DNA of 64,000 nt from Enchytraeus crypticus (Eukaryota; Annelida; Clitellata; Enchytraeida; Enchytraeidae), in contig CAJHZI010000547.1 in NCBI GenBank assembly GCA_905160935.1, forward strand, positions 420,501 to 484,500. The letters run 5' to 3'. Positions within the stretch are counted from its first letter, which is position 1, and every line of letters starts with the position of its first letter. The position numbers were made by a program, and so were the translations under genes. The notes below the pieces were generated by a model. The model searched no databases, was not told the origin of the DNA, and worked only from the letters and a program-made list of their open reading frames with translations. Shown in pieces: positions 31,942 to 47,100 of this stretch.

Positions 31942-34900
31942 CATATACAGAATACATGTCAACAATATCGTTATTACTTTTTACTACATTTTACAATAAT
32001 ATAACACAGAAAAATTAGATACTTTTCACAGCCAAAAGGGAGATAGAAAGAAAATTTATAAGTGCGGCCATTTCTTTACGTTTAAACAGGCTAGCAATTA
32101 ATTAATCAGTTAACATATCCTGTGAATACCACAAGTTAATGTCATGTGATGATTATGATCATCCTAGTACTGCTTCCAGAGAAAGATTTCTCTGTGATGT
32201 TCTTCCATAAGACTCTATTCTTGGCCATTTCGTCGATGTTGATTCTTTTTCTTCCTTCTCTTCTTTCATAACTGCAAATTCCAGCGGTCCTCACGTCTTC
32301 CCTGAAGAAGTCTTTCATTTTCTTTTAGCTTTTTCCACTATTCTTTTGCCATATGTTTTTTAGTTAAATATCTTTTAGGGATTTCTGTTTTCGTCTATCA
32401 ACAGTACATGGCCGGTCCATTTCATTCTTCTCATCTTGATAGTTTCACTGACCATCAAGAAAAGAAGAATGAATTGAATTGTTTATTTCAATTCATTCTT
32501 CTAATATCCTCATTTGACGCATGCACTTTGTAACTGATTCATGTATTCTTTTAGCTAATTGTTTTCGATGGCGTTCAATTTCTTCTCCATTACCTATGTT
32601 AATTCCCACGAATCACAGCCGTAGAATAGTACTTAAATCACACTGGAGTTGAGAATTACTAGCTTCATCTAAAGTCTGACTTCGTGCCATCTCATAATTT
32701 TTTGGTAACTTGCTAAATGTAGCTCCAGCTAGAGCAATTCCTAATTTCTAATTCTGAGACTCCTGCTTTCATTTTGCTTCTTAGATATAAAGAACTCTGC
32801 TTATAATTTCATTCTCTTTTTCCTGAAGCTTAAAAGTTTTGTAGAACTTTTTCATTCTTTGTTAGTGGCATTAATTCAGTTTTATTTTTAATAATTCTCA
32901 ATGTCACAAGTTAATACTGATATAAAATCTACTAACCTGTCCTAACCAGCAGTTTACGTATGACGGGTCAAGAGATTGAGCGACTTTGAATGCTTCGTGC
33001 GCCAACTACAACAAAAGAGGGCTTTTTATATAACAATAGCTTCAACGAAATAAAGTTCCTATATTCCTCAACATATTTTAGCAACATACAATAATTTCAT
33101 AGAAGAAATCTACGATCGTATCAACCTTTTAGACTACATGTAAGTTCTGGCAGTGGTTAGTTTAGGAAAAAGCAGCAGCTCAATATTCATTAAATTTCAG
33201 GGCATCAATTGTGAGTCTTAAGTGAAGTTAAGAAAAGTTGTACATAGAAATAACAGTTTACACTTTACATACACTATTTTCTTTCTATCTCTAGTGTTCT
33301 GCCAAGTAGCAGGTCTAAGGTACAAATTCATATTCAGAATCTGCTTTGAAGCTCCATATAAGCACTAAATAGATCAACAAGTTAATCCCTTAATAAAATG
33401 CTATGCCTTAGACACTTCTTTATGTGGCCTACAGTCTTGGAAAAATTTTGGCTTCTGAGGTGGTTTCTTGCTGACTTCCTCAGCTTCTGCTTTATCGCTC
33501 CTTACGACACGTGCAATTAACTGTTAATGTTGATTAACAGAAAGCCTCTTATTCTCCTGATGTAAAAATCCTACAGGGTTTTACGTATTCATTACTACGC
33601 AACACCATGAAAATGCAGCAATATGGCTATAATTTATTTAAATTTCTGTAAAATTTCAACGATAAATTGCAATAATAGTAGGTGATACCATTAAACGATA
33701 TATTTTACGACATTTATGACATGGTTAAGGCTTACAGAAAATAATATATCACAATATTTTAACTAAAAATATAGCAAAAGTTATCGTTACCTTTGTTTTA
33801 TCATTCAACAAGTATAACGTGCCTAGATTTGTCCAAGCAACAACATTCTGCAACAGACAACAATTTTAAATAATTATAGAGATACCATGTGTAAATCTCA
33901 CGCAAATCGGATGATCGAAAATTTTAAGTAAAAGAATGTGAAGACTACGATGTTTAGATAGTTAAGAAGTATACAGTATTTTAAATTATATTATATTGGG
34001 TTGTGATCCACAATATTGGTAAAACTACTCCACACAGTTCAAAGTTCGAGTCGAACTTAAGATGAAAATATTTATCTATAACGTCAGTTGGTCTATGATT
34101 GACTAATCCCTGGTGGAAATTTCAGTTCTTAAGATTGATATTAAGATTATATAAATTCTTCAATTCTATAAACTCATCCTTCTGCTATAATTGACACCAA
34201 TATTAATTGGTGTCAAACAATTAATCAATAAGTATTTAACTCCCCGTTTCTCGCCATAAGACAATATCAGGGACGTCTCAAGCAGACTCTGTATTAACAG
34301 ACACAAATGCACCACACGAAAACGATTGGGTATACAAAGACCGCAAGAGAAAGCGAGATCAAAATAATATAAGTTCAACATCTGAAGCAAGAGGGTTAGA
34401 ATATTGGCCTCTAGCCAACATTTTTTCTTCTTCAGAAACTACAGTGGCCTCTAATCGTAAATTCGATAAGTTAGAAATAAGATCTACTAAAGGGCGCATA
34501 TCCAGAATTTGAAAATGCAGAATTCAAATCAAGAGTTGTATTGTAAAAGGAAGGGACGCTTAAGCTTTGGTCACAACAGGTGGATTGCTAACAACGTAAA
34601 TACAGTATGAAAAATAATTAATCTGAGAAGACATTTCATTTTTTATGACTTTGCATGAATAACCTTGGGTACATCCACTAAATAAAAATGTTAAGCACCT
34701 AAGATTATAGCGCAACTCACAAAAGTTAACTCATTTGAACATCCGTGCACAAAGATCTTTCTGTTCATTTGTGCACAAATATATGCAAAACCCATGTATG
34801 CGTCATACACAGATCACATGAGTGTGTCAAAATAATATTTCGTACAGGTGTCAATAGAATAAAGGTCGCAATGAGTTATAACAACCACTTGGGTTGATAT

Positions 34901-37900
34901 AACGATTCAACAATATGTAAATGTGGCAATGACGAGGAAGACATTGAGCATACGACGCAGTCTGGTGAAGCAATTACACGACAAGATCTAAGGGAATTTA
35001 ATGATTCGGCGAATAAAAAGAGTTCAAGATGGCTTATAGCTGTGTATGGACACGATAGGAAGAAGAATAAGCAGAGTTAACAAGAAAGTACAGAAATGCC
35101 ATTAAAATGTAAAATATTATTCATTTCTAAGGGCAAGGTAACACTTGAAATCCACAAATCTTATCATCATTTAAGCCAACAAAAGAGCCAATAATGCTTA
35201 TAGTAAGAAGAGATTTACTTACGTTAGCTTCAACTTCGATTGACTTGATAAAGCAGTGTTGTGCCAGTGCATAGTCCATTACATCTGTTACAAATTGTGC
35301 ACAATAAAACAAGAATATGTAAGCAAAGATTAGGCCAATAAGTTTACAAAGACTGTGTTACAATTAAATGATTGACTTCCACTTGTGAGATTCTCACTCA
35401 AGACTTCTCTAATATGCAGGAAAGTGAAAGCTTAAAGCCCAAATTCGATGTAGGACATTACAGAATAGCACCTTCTTGATAGACTTATATAAATTGACGG
35501 TTTAAAGTAAGTATTTTGCTTTAATAAATTTAAACCATAATACTACTACTACTATATAAAATTTAATATTAACTATTTTGTAACTAAATAAATATAATCC
35601 TCTCTTTCTCTATGTATTTAACTTATATAACTTTTTACAGAAGTAAAAATTGTGTAGTTTCATATTGTCATTTTAACTGCATGTATCAGATTTAATAGTA
35701 TGTACTATTTCCCGTGTTCTGTCCGGGACACTGAAGAATAGATCAGCCATTAACTGCAGTGTCGTAAGAAGAGACTAAGCAAGAATTGAGGAAGGCAATG
35801 GGAAACCATCTCAGAAGCCATATTTTTTCCAAGCTATAGGCTATATAAGGTATGTAAAGAATTGCGTTTTTGTGAAGTGATTAACTTGTTGATCAATGGA
35901 GTGTTTTTAGTTGGGCGTGAAGATAGACTCTGAGTATGAATATGTACATTGGATCTGCCACTTGGCAGAACACTAGAGAGAGAGAGCGAGAGGGAGAGGG
36001 AGAGAGAATGAGAGAGAACAAGATTACAGACAGCCTTTCTCAAAAACAATTCTTTAAATGCTAATAATTAAATACGCAGACAAATGTCAAACCTTTAGAA
36101 GCTGCCACGATCCCTAATGCAGACCAATGGGAGTGATTAGATGGGCTGAGTGAAACAGCTTGTTTAAGAGTCTGCACACTTTTGCTAACAATAACTTTGG
36201 CCATTACACTATCTTCAAGACAACTCTGACGATAGTAGTTGACACCTAGGTCATGCCACAGTGGAGCAAACTCCGGCATTAGCTTTAAGGCCATTCCATA
36301 GCATCTAAAATATCAGAATAGTTTGTTACAGAGCAACTAAATTTATAAGGATTACTTAAATTCATATGCTGGCATTTAAAAATAACTAATGAGTACATAG
36401 GCGTGACGTCATATGTTGACAGGACTGTTAATTTATTTATTTATAATAAATAAATAGATTTTTGATGAAATTTAGCGTCTTGAGGGAATAGTTTTAGATT
36501 TGATTAAGTACATTGGCGTACTATTAACTTAGTTCATAGTTCTACGTTATATTGTTAATCTGTTATAGTTATTTTTTTGAAAAATCAATTTACAGTTTTG
36601 ACCGTTATTTTACCGTTATAGTTTATTCCGTTGCAGTTACTTTATACTGCTTTTACTGTTTAAATTGTTAAAGTTCTAGTGTTTATATTTTGATTGTTAG
36701 TTAATTATTGCGAATTTGTATCATTTTATGTAATTTGTGTATTACTATATTGTAATTTATATTGTACTTTCTGTGTTGTTTACAATTACTGATTAGTCAG
36801 TTTTGTAAGCATGTTTTGATCGAGAATTCTTGTTAATTCTCTTCGAAGCAATATTTCTCTTTGCTCTCTTAACATGGGATCCCTCTCCAACTCAGATCAT
36901 ATCATTGCTTTGCATGATTTAGCTGAGACTCACAAGTTTGACTGTTTTGCTATCAGTGAAACTTGGCTATCCTCTATAACCACTCCATCTGAACTGATGT
37001 CTATTCTTCCTCCCGGTTATGGAGGAAGAATAAACATCATTTGGTTGTGTTTATTGCAAATCGTGACTCTAGGATATCTGGTGCAAAGGGTGGTGGAGTT
37101 GCTCTCCTACTAAGGAAGCCCTTTACCCTTCTTAGCAATGACTGTCATAAATTTTCTTCATTAGAAGCAATTTCTGTCACTGGTTAATTTGGCACGTGTA
37201 CTCTTCAAGTTGTTGCAGTGTATCGACCACCATCTTCCTCTGCCAAACCTTTCTGTGTCTTTTTATCGGAGTTTTCTGCCCTACTCTCCTTCTTTACTAC
37301 TTCTTAATCAGACTTTGTAATTACAGGTGACCTCAATATTCACCTTGATAATCCTCTTGATCCCTTAACTCAGCAGTTTAATACTTTGCTGTCCTCTTGT
37401 AATGCTGTTCAACATGTGAATGTTGCTACTCATATTGACCATCATACACTTGATGTTGTTATTGCACCAAGTCTCTCTGCTATTGATCCTTTAAGTGTTA
37501 ATATTTTATCTCACTCGCCGTCTGACCATTTTCCTGTTGTATTCACTTATATTCATGTTAAGCCAGATACTATTCAAAATTCAGCTACTGTTTCATTTAG
37601 GTGTATTAATAATATTGATCTTGAGCTCTTTTGTTCTGATCTTGAAAACTCGACTTTGATCAAGTCTCCTTCTAATGATCTTGATGAATTAGTAAAACAG
37701 TATAACACTACTCTTTCATCTCTACTTGAAAAGTATGCACCTCTAACTACCAAGAAGCTTAAGAAATCTAACCCTTGGTACACCTCTGTACCAAGGGTTA
37801 GATTTCTAATTTTCAAAGCTAAAGGCTGCATGCTGTAGAGCTGAAAGAAGGTGGCGTCATACCCATTCCGATTTTTGGAAAACTGTTTCTAATTAGCAAC

Positions 37901-40900
37901 ACAAGATTTATTGTACTGCTATTGCTAATGCTAAGAGTAGTACTCCTCTTTGGTCAGTAAGGCTGTGAATGTTAAGAGATTATGGAAAACTGTTAATGAT
38001 GTTTTACATAGATCTATTTCTCCTTCTCTTCCTTCTACTCCTGTTGAGTCACTTCCTGAACAATTTTCCAGTTACTTTAGTGATAAGATAAGCAATCTTA
38101 GAGTATCTATCTCTCCAGCTCCTAACTCTACTCCTCATACTCCAGTAGAGACTCATTCCACGGATGAGCTTTCTAATTTCACTCCAGTTACAATTGAAGA
38201 GATTACTAAATTAGTTTTAGACTCTCCAGTCAAACATAGTGACTTGGACCCTATCCCAACCTCTCTTTTAAAGAAATGTATTCACATACTTGCTCCTGTA
38301 TTAACATTGATTGTTAATCTCTCTCTACAGGCATATTTCCTTGCGCTTTTAAGCATGCAGTTATTGGATAAGGAATCATTAGATAAGGAATCATTGTCGA
38401 ATTACAGGCCTATATCTAATCTGTCATACATATCTAAACTCACTGAAAGAATTGTTCTCCAGAGGCTTTCTACTCATCTCTCTTATAATGATCTATTTAA
38501 TAAGCATCAAGCTGCTTATACTAAGCATCGTTCAACTGAAACAGTGCTTCTATCTGTGTGCAATTCTATTGTTAATGCCATGTGCACACAACGCTTAACT
38601 GGATTATGTATGCTTGATCTTCCGGCCGCTTTTGATACCATTGATCACAATATTCTTCTGAAACGTCTTTCTTCCTGGTTCGGTATTCGTGGAATTGTTC
38701 TTGATTGGTTCTCCTCCAATCTGACGGATCGTTCTTTTAGTGTGAAAGTGATGGAGTACATCTCTTCACCTTCCCACTTAAAGTATGGTGTGCCTCAAGG
38801 CTCCGTTCTTGGTCCTATCCTCTTCAACCCATATGCAACACCCTTGAGCTCACTGATCTCTTCTCATTCTATTAATCATGAACTACATGCTGATGACACT
38901 CAAATGTACACTTGTTTCACCCCTAACTCCTACTCTGATGCTGAAACCCTCCTGCAACAAAGTTTTCAGTCTATATCCTCTTGGATGTCTGTTCATTTTT
39001 TGGCACTTAATCCATCTAAGACTGAATTCTTGTTGGTTGGGACACCTCAACAGCTTTTGAAGCTGAATGGGAAAACTCTTTCGTTATCGTCGGATATTAC
39101 AATAACACCTGTTTCTTCTGTGAGAAATCTCGGTGTTATCCTTGATAAACACCTAACCTTCAACGAACACATAACTAAAACTTCACAAGCATGTTTCTTT
39201 CATATCTGAGATCTTCGTCGAATACGTCCATATTTGTCACGTGAGACAGCTGCTACAATTGGTGCTGCCATAGAAATCATGACATCTAATCGAAATTGGA
39301 CTACTGCAATTCCCTGTTTTTAAATCTCCCTGGCTGTGAGATTGATCGATTGCAGTTTGTTCAGAATTCTCTTGCGCGAGCAATTTTTTGTAGTTTCAAG
39401 TACTCACATGTTACGCTCATTTTAAAGTCTTTGCACTGGCTAAAGATTAAAGAGCGAATCATTTACAAAACAGCTTCGTTGACCTATAAGTCCATCACCA
39501 TCCCTGGACAAACTTGTATGTCTCACTTGGTTAAAGTGATGCAGCCTGCTGTTACTCGGTCTTCTAAATTAATTACTCTTGTGAGACCTAGCTTACCTTC
39601 GCGCTCTAAGCTATCTAATCGTTCGTTCCAGCATGCTGCACCGCAGATCTGGAATTCTCTTCCATCTAATCTTCGAAAATCTTCATTTGAAGCACATCGG
39701 CCTTTGCTTTCCTATGATCAGTTCCATAGGCAGTTGAAGACCTATCTTTTCCATCTCTCTTTTCCATCCAGTGTCCATTAGCAGCGACCTGCACCCAAAC
39801 CTCCTTTTCTTTAATTCCCTTAACTATGGACTGATTATCTGGATTTTGGAATTTGCATCGTTTTGGACCTTCTTTTTGCTCGCCGGCTTGATTTTGTCTC
39901 AATGGTGCTCGATGCTGTCATTGATGACAGTAGCACTCTAATTGTTGTTGTTATTACCGTAGCAGCCAAAATACCATGGACAGAATAGTACGTTTAAAAA
40001 GTAACAAATATGACCATAACATTACATTCGCTAAACGATGCAATCACAATAAAAGTTTAAATACTAAATCTATTGATAATTTAGTAGGTTAGGCTACATA
40101 CGAAAATAATTCAATGTTTGCTTGAATTGTATTTAAAAGTATAAAAATAATAAAAATTAATATTTAACGTTTATGGCCTTGTCTAAAGATTACATCAGGG
40201 AAAATAGAACCCAGTGATACAAGGCAGTCAATGCATTAGTCTTTCAGTAGAGGATGTAAACCTTGAGCCTAGAGAGAGAACTTCTTTCTTATTCAACGTG
40301 ATCACTGAATCAGATGACGGGGCAGAATCAGCATCAGACTTCTGACTCAATAACTGATAGGGAACTTGAATTCTAGAACATTCCAAAACAATCTACCTTT
40401 AGCGCTTCAAAAAGTAAAACATAAAAGTACACCCGCATTAAAGTGAATGATCAACTACATTGATATCTATCACTTTTTGTTACCAGATGTTTAAGAAGTT
40501 TGCCGTTAGGCAATTTAGACCATTTTCCGTATAACCAGTCCAAAAAATGTCCGAGATTTTACTCTCAGATCAGCGCGGCTGGAATTCGAACCCAACCAGA
40601 TAATCGTGTTAAGTGAAACAGAGTACAACAAACGTTTTCATAGTTGAATACACGAGTAGCACTGCAGCATTTCTGTTACAGAAACTACTCCAACTCACTA
40701 CTCTTTTTAAAGCAGACATGAGCTAAGTGCACTCAGGTTATAACAAAAAACAATAATAAAGGTTAAAATTTATAATTTATCTTCGTCTAAGGATGAAGTC
40801 GGAGGTTTACACTGAATAGTGTAAAGCTAGAAGAGAATAATAATATTTGATCATAATATATAATTGAAACATACTTATATATTAACAATAACATAATCAT

Positions 40901-41088
40901 TACATTATTATTATTATGCTATGGTAAAGATAATAATAATAACATTATTATAACAGCATAATGTATAATATTTATTTAAGGTTATATAACCATAAAGAAA
41001 CAGACATAAAAAGAGTGCATTAAAACTACATATTTTGCAAAATAGTATTTCAATTTACGAACACACAGTCGTGTTAAATATTAAACAT

Positions 41089-41133
<45 letters not shown>

Positions 41134-44100
41134 CAATTAATCAACAATAATTATAATCATTTAATTAATCAATTTTTTTACCTTTCTTAGGTAAAAAGAG
41201 GCACAAACACACTTTAGCAAGAAAATAAACAAATGAAGAAGCTGAAGGTTGCTATAAATGGGTCTAAGCTCTGTGAGATAATAGCACCAATCGTAAACCA
41301 CACGTGTCATAAGAGGTGACTGAGCGACAAAAACTGAGGAAGGCAACCAGAAACCCCCTCAGACGCTATATTATTCCCAAGCTATATAGGCTAATGAGGC
41401 AATTTTTTTGTGAAGGGATTAATTCATTACTAACTGGAATGCTCTTAATTAGGCATGATAGCAGCATGTGGGTATGAAAATGTACTTTGAATCTGCCGCT
41501 TGGCAAAACACTAGACAGCGATACAAGAAGTAATCAACAGGAAGATCTCAAACAAGAATAGCTCACTTCAACAAGTCAGCAGACAATGGATGTAATATCG
41601 TACACGCATCACCCAGTAGCTTCCAAACGCAGACTAAATCCGGTCTTCTTCTCGCAGCCCTACCACACACAACATAACTGAAAATATTATGCTAGGCAAG
41701 TTACTGTAAAATCTTGCATTTATCTTAAGTGAAAAGATTCACTTACACTGAGTATTTGATGATTTGATAATTAATTCATTTGTTGCTATGAAGAGAATGA
41801 CAGAGGATTGAAATATGTGGAAGACTTAATGTCATGGACTTGCCACTGGGCAGTTCACTAAGAGAGAAAGAAAGATTTATTTACAGAATATAAATATTTT
41901 GTAAATAAATGAACTGAAACATTCAAAATGATATGCCGTATCATAGTACGGCATATCACAATTCCACTAAGATATAAAGATCTCTGATAATTATTTACAG
42001 TCAGTTTTTATTTATCAACCATACTGTACTAAATTTATAATCCGACATGATTACATCACTTCCATCAAGTCCACTAAAATACAGTCGCAATCAATCATCA
42101 TAAAGGTTAATCTAACTGAAACTTTTAATTCTTTAACTATTTCACTTTAGAAACATCAATAACACCATGACTACGTTTAGCTCTTCAATAACATTGATCC
42201 TGCAATTCCACACAATCATAGCAATTTCTACTCTGGACTTAACAGCACGCTTTAATAGATACATCTATTTGCTATCTTGAACATGTATATAGAAACAGTA
42301 CCTAGTGAGGAGGTCAATGGCAGTTTCACAGCCTTCCTGAGCCAATGCATGCAGTGACCGCGACACTTGTGATCTGGCTAAATGAATCAAAGTCTCCGCA
42401 CAACCTGTTGATAAAAATAAATATCCATTCAATGATTCGAATGACAGGTTGAGAAAACTAAATTTTCTACTTTACAATTGAATCCTTGAAGACATATGGT
42501 CAATTCTGCAAGGTGTTCTCAACACAAAAGGTATTATTTTCTTCTCAATGGCAACTCTACTGACCGAAAACCATATTATTTGAGAGGCAGGATTGATGAT
42601 AGGAATACAAGGATTTAATTGTAATGCAGAATATTTATTTTAGAGCACGCAATTCATCATTCAGAGCCTTCAGTAGTTTTTAAATTTAATTTTTCATAAA
42701 TGGGCTTTTAAAAAGGTAGGGTTCCTAGAAGACTCTCAACTTTTCCACACTCTAAAGAGGCAGCATAGAAGAAAAACCCTAAGCTGTGAACCAAAAATAA
42801 AACAATATGATGCAGAATTTTGATATTCAACAAATTTTTATAGCAAACGAATGTGACGGCACTATTGTTAATAAAGAAAATGCTGGTACAAATATTTCAA
42901 CAACATCCATAAAGTTACTAAAGGTACATTATAAATTACAAAGAATAGAGTACAAGACCTTTCAACGCAGGCACATAATCCTCCTCTATTTGTAGTATTG
43001 CATTGAATTGTCCGATAGCTTCAGTGTAAAGAGTTAACTTCAACTTTATAACAGCCAATCTAAACAAGGGAATGTTTCGATCGTTTAAAAATCACATACA
43101 CATTTCTTCATAAATATCTTCCATCTGCAGTTAATGCGTCTTTCTATAATCACAAGGAAAACGGTGTTTGTAACAACAACAACAACAACAATACGATTAG
43201 AGTGCTACTGTTGTCCATGACAACATTGAGCACTGTGATATCAAATCAAAGCCGATGAGCAGAGTGAGGGGTCCATAAACGGTGCAAGCCAAAATACGGG
43301 TGGTCAGTCCAAGGAAAGGTACTAGCGGAATGGAGGTTTACGTGTTGGTCTCAGTTCGTGGACGTTTGGTGGATATGAAAAGTCGAAGAGAAAAGATTTC
43401 AATCGCCTATGAAACTGTTCGTGGAGTAGGAAAGGCTGATCAGGAACAGATGATTGGTGCGCAGAATGGAAGGAAGATAATTCCATATCTGCGGGGCAGC
43501 ATGCTGGAAGGAGCGCCTAGACAGCTTGCTACGTGAAGGAAGGCTTGGTCTCTAAAGAGTAACTAACTTAGAGGACCTGGTGGGCCTGGAGGTAGGTTGT
43601 CCCACTTGTAGTAAGTGGGACATGTAACTATTACCAGGAGTGGTAATAGACTTATAAGTTAGAGAAACTGTCTTGTAGAAAATGCGTTCTCTAACTTTGA
43701 GCCAGTGTAAGGACTTGAGGATTGGAGTAACATGAGAATATTTGGAGCTACGAAAGACTGCACGTGCAAGGGAATTCTGTATGAACTGCAACCTATCAAT
43801 CTCGCAACTGGGAAGATTTAGAAATAGGGAGTTACAGTAATCCAGTTTCGATTGCACGAGAGCAGCGCCAATTGTAGTGGCAGTCTCGAGAGAAAGAAAT
43901 GGTCTTATTCGACGAAGATCGCGAATATGAAAGAAACATGCCTGTGACGTTTTAGTGATATGTTCGTGGAATGAGAGGTGGCGGTCAAGGATAACACCAA
44001 GATTCGTCACAGAAGAAACCGGTGTTACTGAAACATCAGAAGAGAGAGCCAGGGACACCTCGTTCAGTTTTGAAAGTTGCTGAAATTGGCAGACATCCAG

Positions 44101-47100
44101 GAAGATATCTCCTGAAAGGATTGCTGTAGACAAGCCTTAGCATCAGGATAGGAGTGGGGGGTGAAGCATGTGTACAGCTGAGTGTCATCAGCGAAAAGTT
44201 GATGGTCTAATGAATGTGAAGAGATCAAGGAGCTTAGTGGAGTAGTGCATAAATTAAAGAGGATAGGACCAAGTACAGAGCCCTGAGGCACACCGTACTT
44301 GAGGATGGAAGGTGGAGAGGAATACTCTTGAACTTTGACGCTAAGAGTACGGTCGGTGAGATATGAAGCAAACCAAGTAAGTGCATTGCCGTGGATACCA
44401 AACCATGAGGAAAGATGTTGTAGGAGGATTTGGTGATCAATGGTGTCGAAAGCAGCAGACAGATCGAGAGTACAAAGTCCAAACTCACAGAGAGACTAGT
44501 CTTTCAAAGACTCTCCACCTATCTTAAGTCCAAAGACCTCTTCAACAATCACCAATCTGCAATCACCATATGACACGTTGAGTGCACATGGCGTTAGTAA
44601 TGGTGTTACAGACAGAAAGAAGAACAGTTTCAGTAGAGCGATGTTGGGTGTAAGCAGATTGGTGATTGTTGAAGAGGTCGTTGGACTTAAGATAGGTGGA
44701 GAGTCTTTGAAAGACTAGTCTCTCTGTGAGTTTGGAAATGAATGGTAAATTGGATATGGGCCTGTAGTTGGAGAGTGATTCCTTGTCCAGTGAGGGTTTC
44801 TTTAGGAGTGGAGTGACAATAGCATTTTAAATGACTGTGGAAAGTGCCAGAGGACAAGGATATATGTAATGTAATTTATTTACCCAGTGGAAAGGCAACT
44901 ACATAGAAAGCTACACAGATCTGAGTGAAATTATAATTATTTCAGAGACGTGAATGACTGGTTAGAGATCGTAATTTAAGAAAATAATGACAATAGCATT
45001 CATCATAGCCACAGGTCAAATGTATATTTTCTTACTCAGTTAGTTGTCACGCTATATAAAGAGCAGTCCATCCATCAACCAGTTAAACCCTTCACCAAAG
45101 CCTTATCCACATTTTAATGTAGCTTATAACTTCGGAAATAATTGCTTTCTGGGGTGGTTTCTCTTTGCGTCATCAATTCTAGCTTAGTCACGAACAGATA
45201 CGGTTACGGATACGGTTGGTCTATTCTTCAGTGATGCGCACACAACATAGAAGTTCAGAGGTTTAATAGTAATGCTTTTATGTCGTTTCTTGATTCAATT
45301 ATAATGAATAAAATGAATCAATATTTGGTAAATTATATTCGAAGTAATCTATAAATTTTGTCTTTAGAAAACTTATTTTAAAAATCAATATATTAAATTA
45401 TAAATACTATCTACTATAATAGCGTAGTCAGTGACTTCCAAATCAAAGATTGCATTAGAGAGAAAGAGAACTATGTTTATTGAAGTACACATACAAGTAT
45501 ACATACAATCACAAGGTCATCAAAGAGGGTATATATACCCTATCTAGTTGACAGGCAGCAAACACGCAAGATACAGCCAAACATACATGTACAATTTAAA
45601 ATTAGCAAAATTTACTAGCGAACAGCAGTACCAACTAACCGGCGTGCAAGTTTGAAAAACTGTTGTACAACAATTGACGGCATAATAATAGAACCACAAT
45701 TAATGAAGCAAGCAACCTAAGTAAAGTCAGTAATAGCACGATAATTGTCAACAATGAGATATATTTATCATTACAAAATACTAAGTAAATAGCTTTTGTA
45801 TCTCTTGTTGAATAAGTTCAAAGATTTAATAGGCCTACTACGAATTTCTAAGGGAACATTATTCCAAATCATCACACAATTAAAAATATAAGATTTGAAG
45901 ATAAGCTTGCTAGTATTAGAAAATATATAATTAGTGTTTGACAGTCTAGTATTGTAATAACGATTTTGATGTAGAGAATTAATGATGTCACGAATTGCCG
46001 TAGACATAATACCGTCAAAACTAATGCACTTATAAATTAATTTACTTATAGAAAGTATATAGAGTTGAGATACAGGTAAAGTATTGAAATTAGCATATAA
46101 TTCTTTGACGTTACAAAACCTGGATTATTTTGTAGAGTTCGTAAAATTCTATTACAGAATGTTGAATGTTCGTATTACTGACGTATTACTTCATATGTTG
46201 TAATAATTTCTTGAGTTTTATGATGCTCAATCCGCACGTTCAAGACAGCCAGGTCTAGAATCCAACCTTAAAACCACATTCAAAGATTTATAATTCATTC
46301 TTGTACAGGCCGGAGCCAGGGGCGGAGTCGGTAAGGTACTCGACCGCGGATCAGTAGGTGCGGGTTCAAATTCTGGGCTCGCCCGTGTCTGACATCGCTT
46401 TCGAGTGAAGAAACTGACGTTATCCTTAGCTTTTTTGCTTTTTACTAAAGAGATAATCTCAAATATAGATTCTTACGTACAATATTTGAAGAAATGAATA
46501 GAACAAAGAGTATACTGAGACAGGTTACTAACTGATATAAGCTGTGCACGGCAGTGGGGTCCAGTTCTATGGCTCTGCTGAAGGCCTTGACCGCAGCGTT
46601 GTAACTTCCTCTGTTCATGTACGCCTCCCCCAAACATTCCCAGCATCGACTACAACAGATTAATATTCATTTCAACGTCTGCATAGTCTGATAATCATTA
46701 ATTAATCACTTAATTATCTAATTAGTCTGATCATTTACTAAGTATTTAATTCCATTTAGTACGGTCTTGCCATAAAACAATCTAACCACACCTTATAATG
46801 AAACTATTACCAATGATGATAAGTATTAAGTATCACTTTAATCCTATATGTCAAAATAGATATCAGTTTTATTCTAGATTTACGATAAAATTATAATAAA
46901 ACTATTCCAATTTTAATACGATGACTACCTAATTTTTGAAGCAATAAAACGGCTACCTATCTCTAGAATCAATAACACGACTACCTATCTTTAGAATCAA
47001 TAAACGACTACCTATCTCTAGAATCAATAAAACGACTACCTATCTTTAGAATCAATAACACGACTACCTATCTTTAGAATCAATAACACGACTACCTATC

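Larger units (their letters stand above)
36840..39965 (+). mobile_element. CR1/L2-like LINE (copy B, longest)
   Basis: Starts inside the endonuclease domain ([26 protein letters not shown]), then, through frameshifts, the endonuclease end ([14 protein letters not shown]) and the RT in 37950-39209: [76 protein letters not shown] stop after CFFHI separates it from 39296-39781 ([33 protein letters not shown]). 3' UTR ends near GTTGTTGTTATT. The RT YADD-type box is HADD. Inactive; lies in the SKIC3 intron between exons 22 and 23. Confidence 0.92.

Noticed and set aside
43282-43536. 84-codon + strand frame
   Set aside because: Antisense shadow of LINE copy C.
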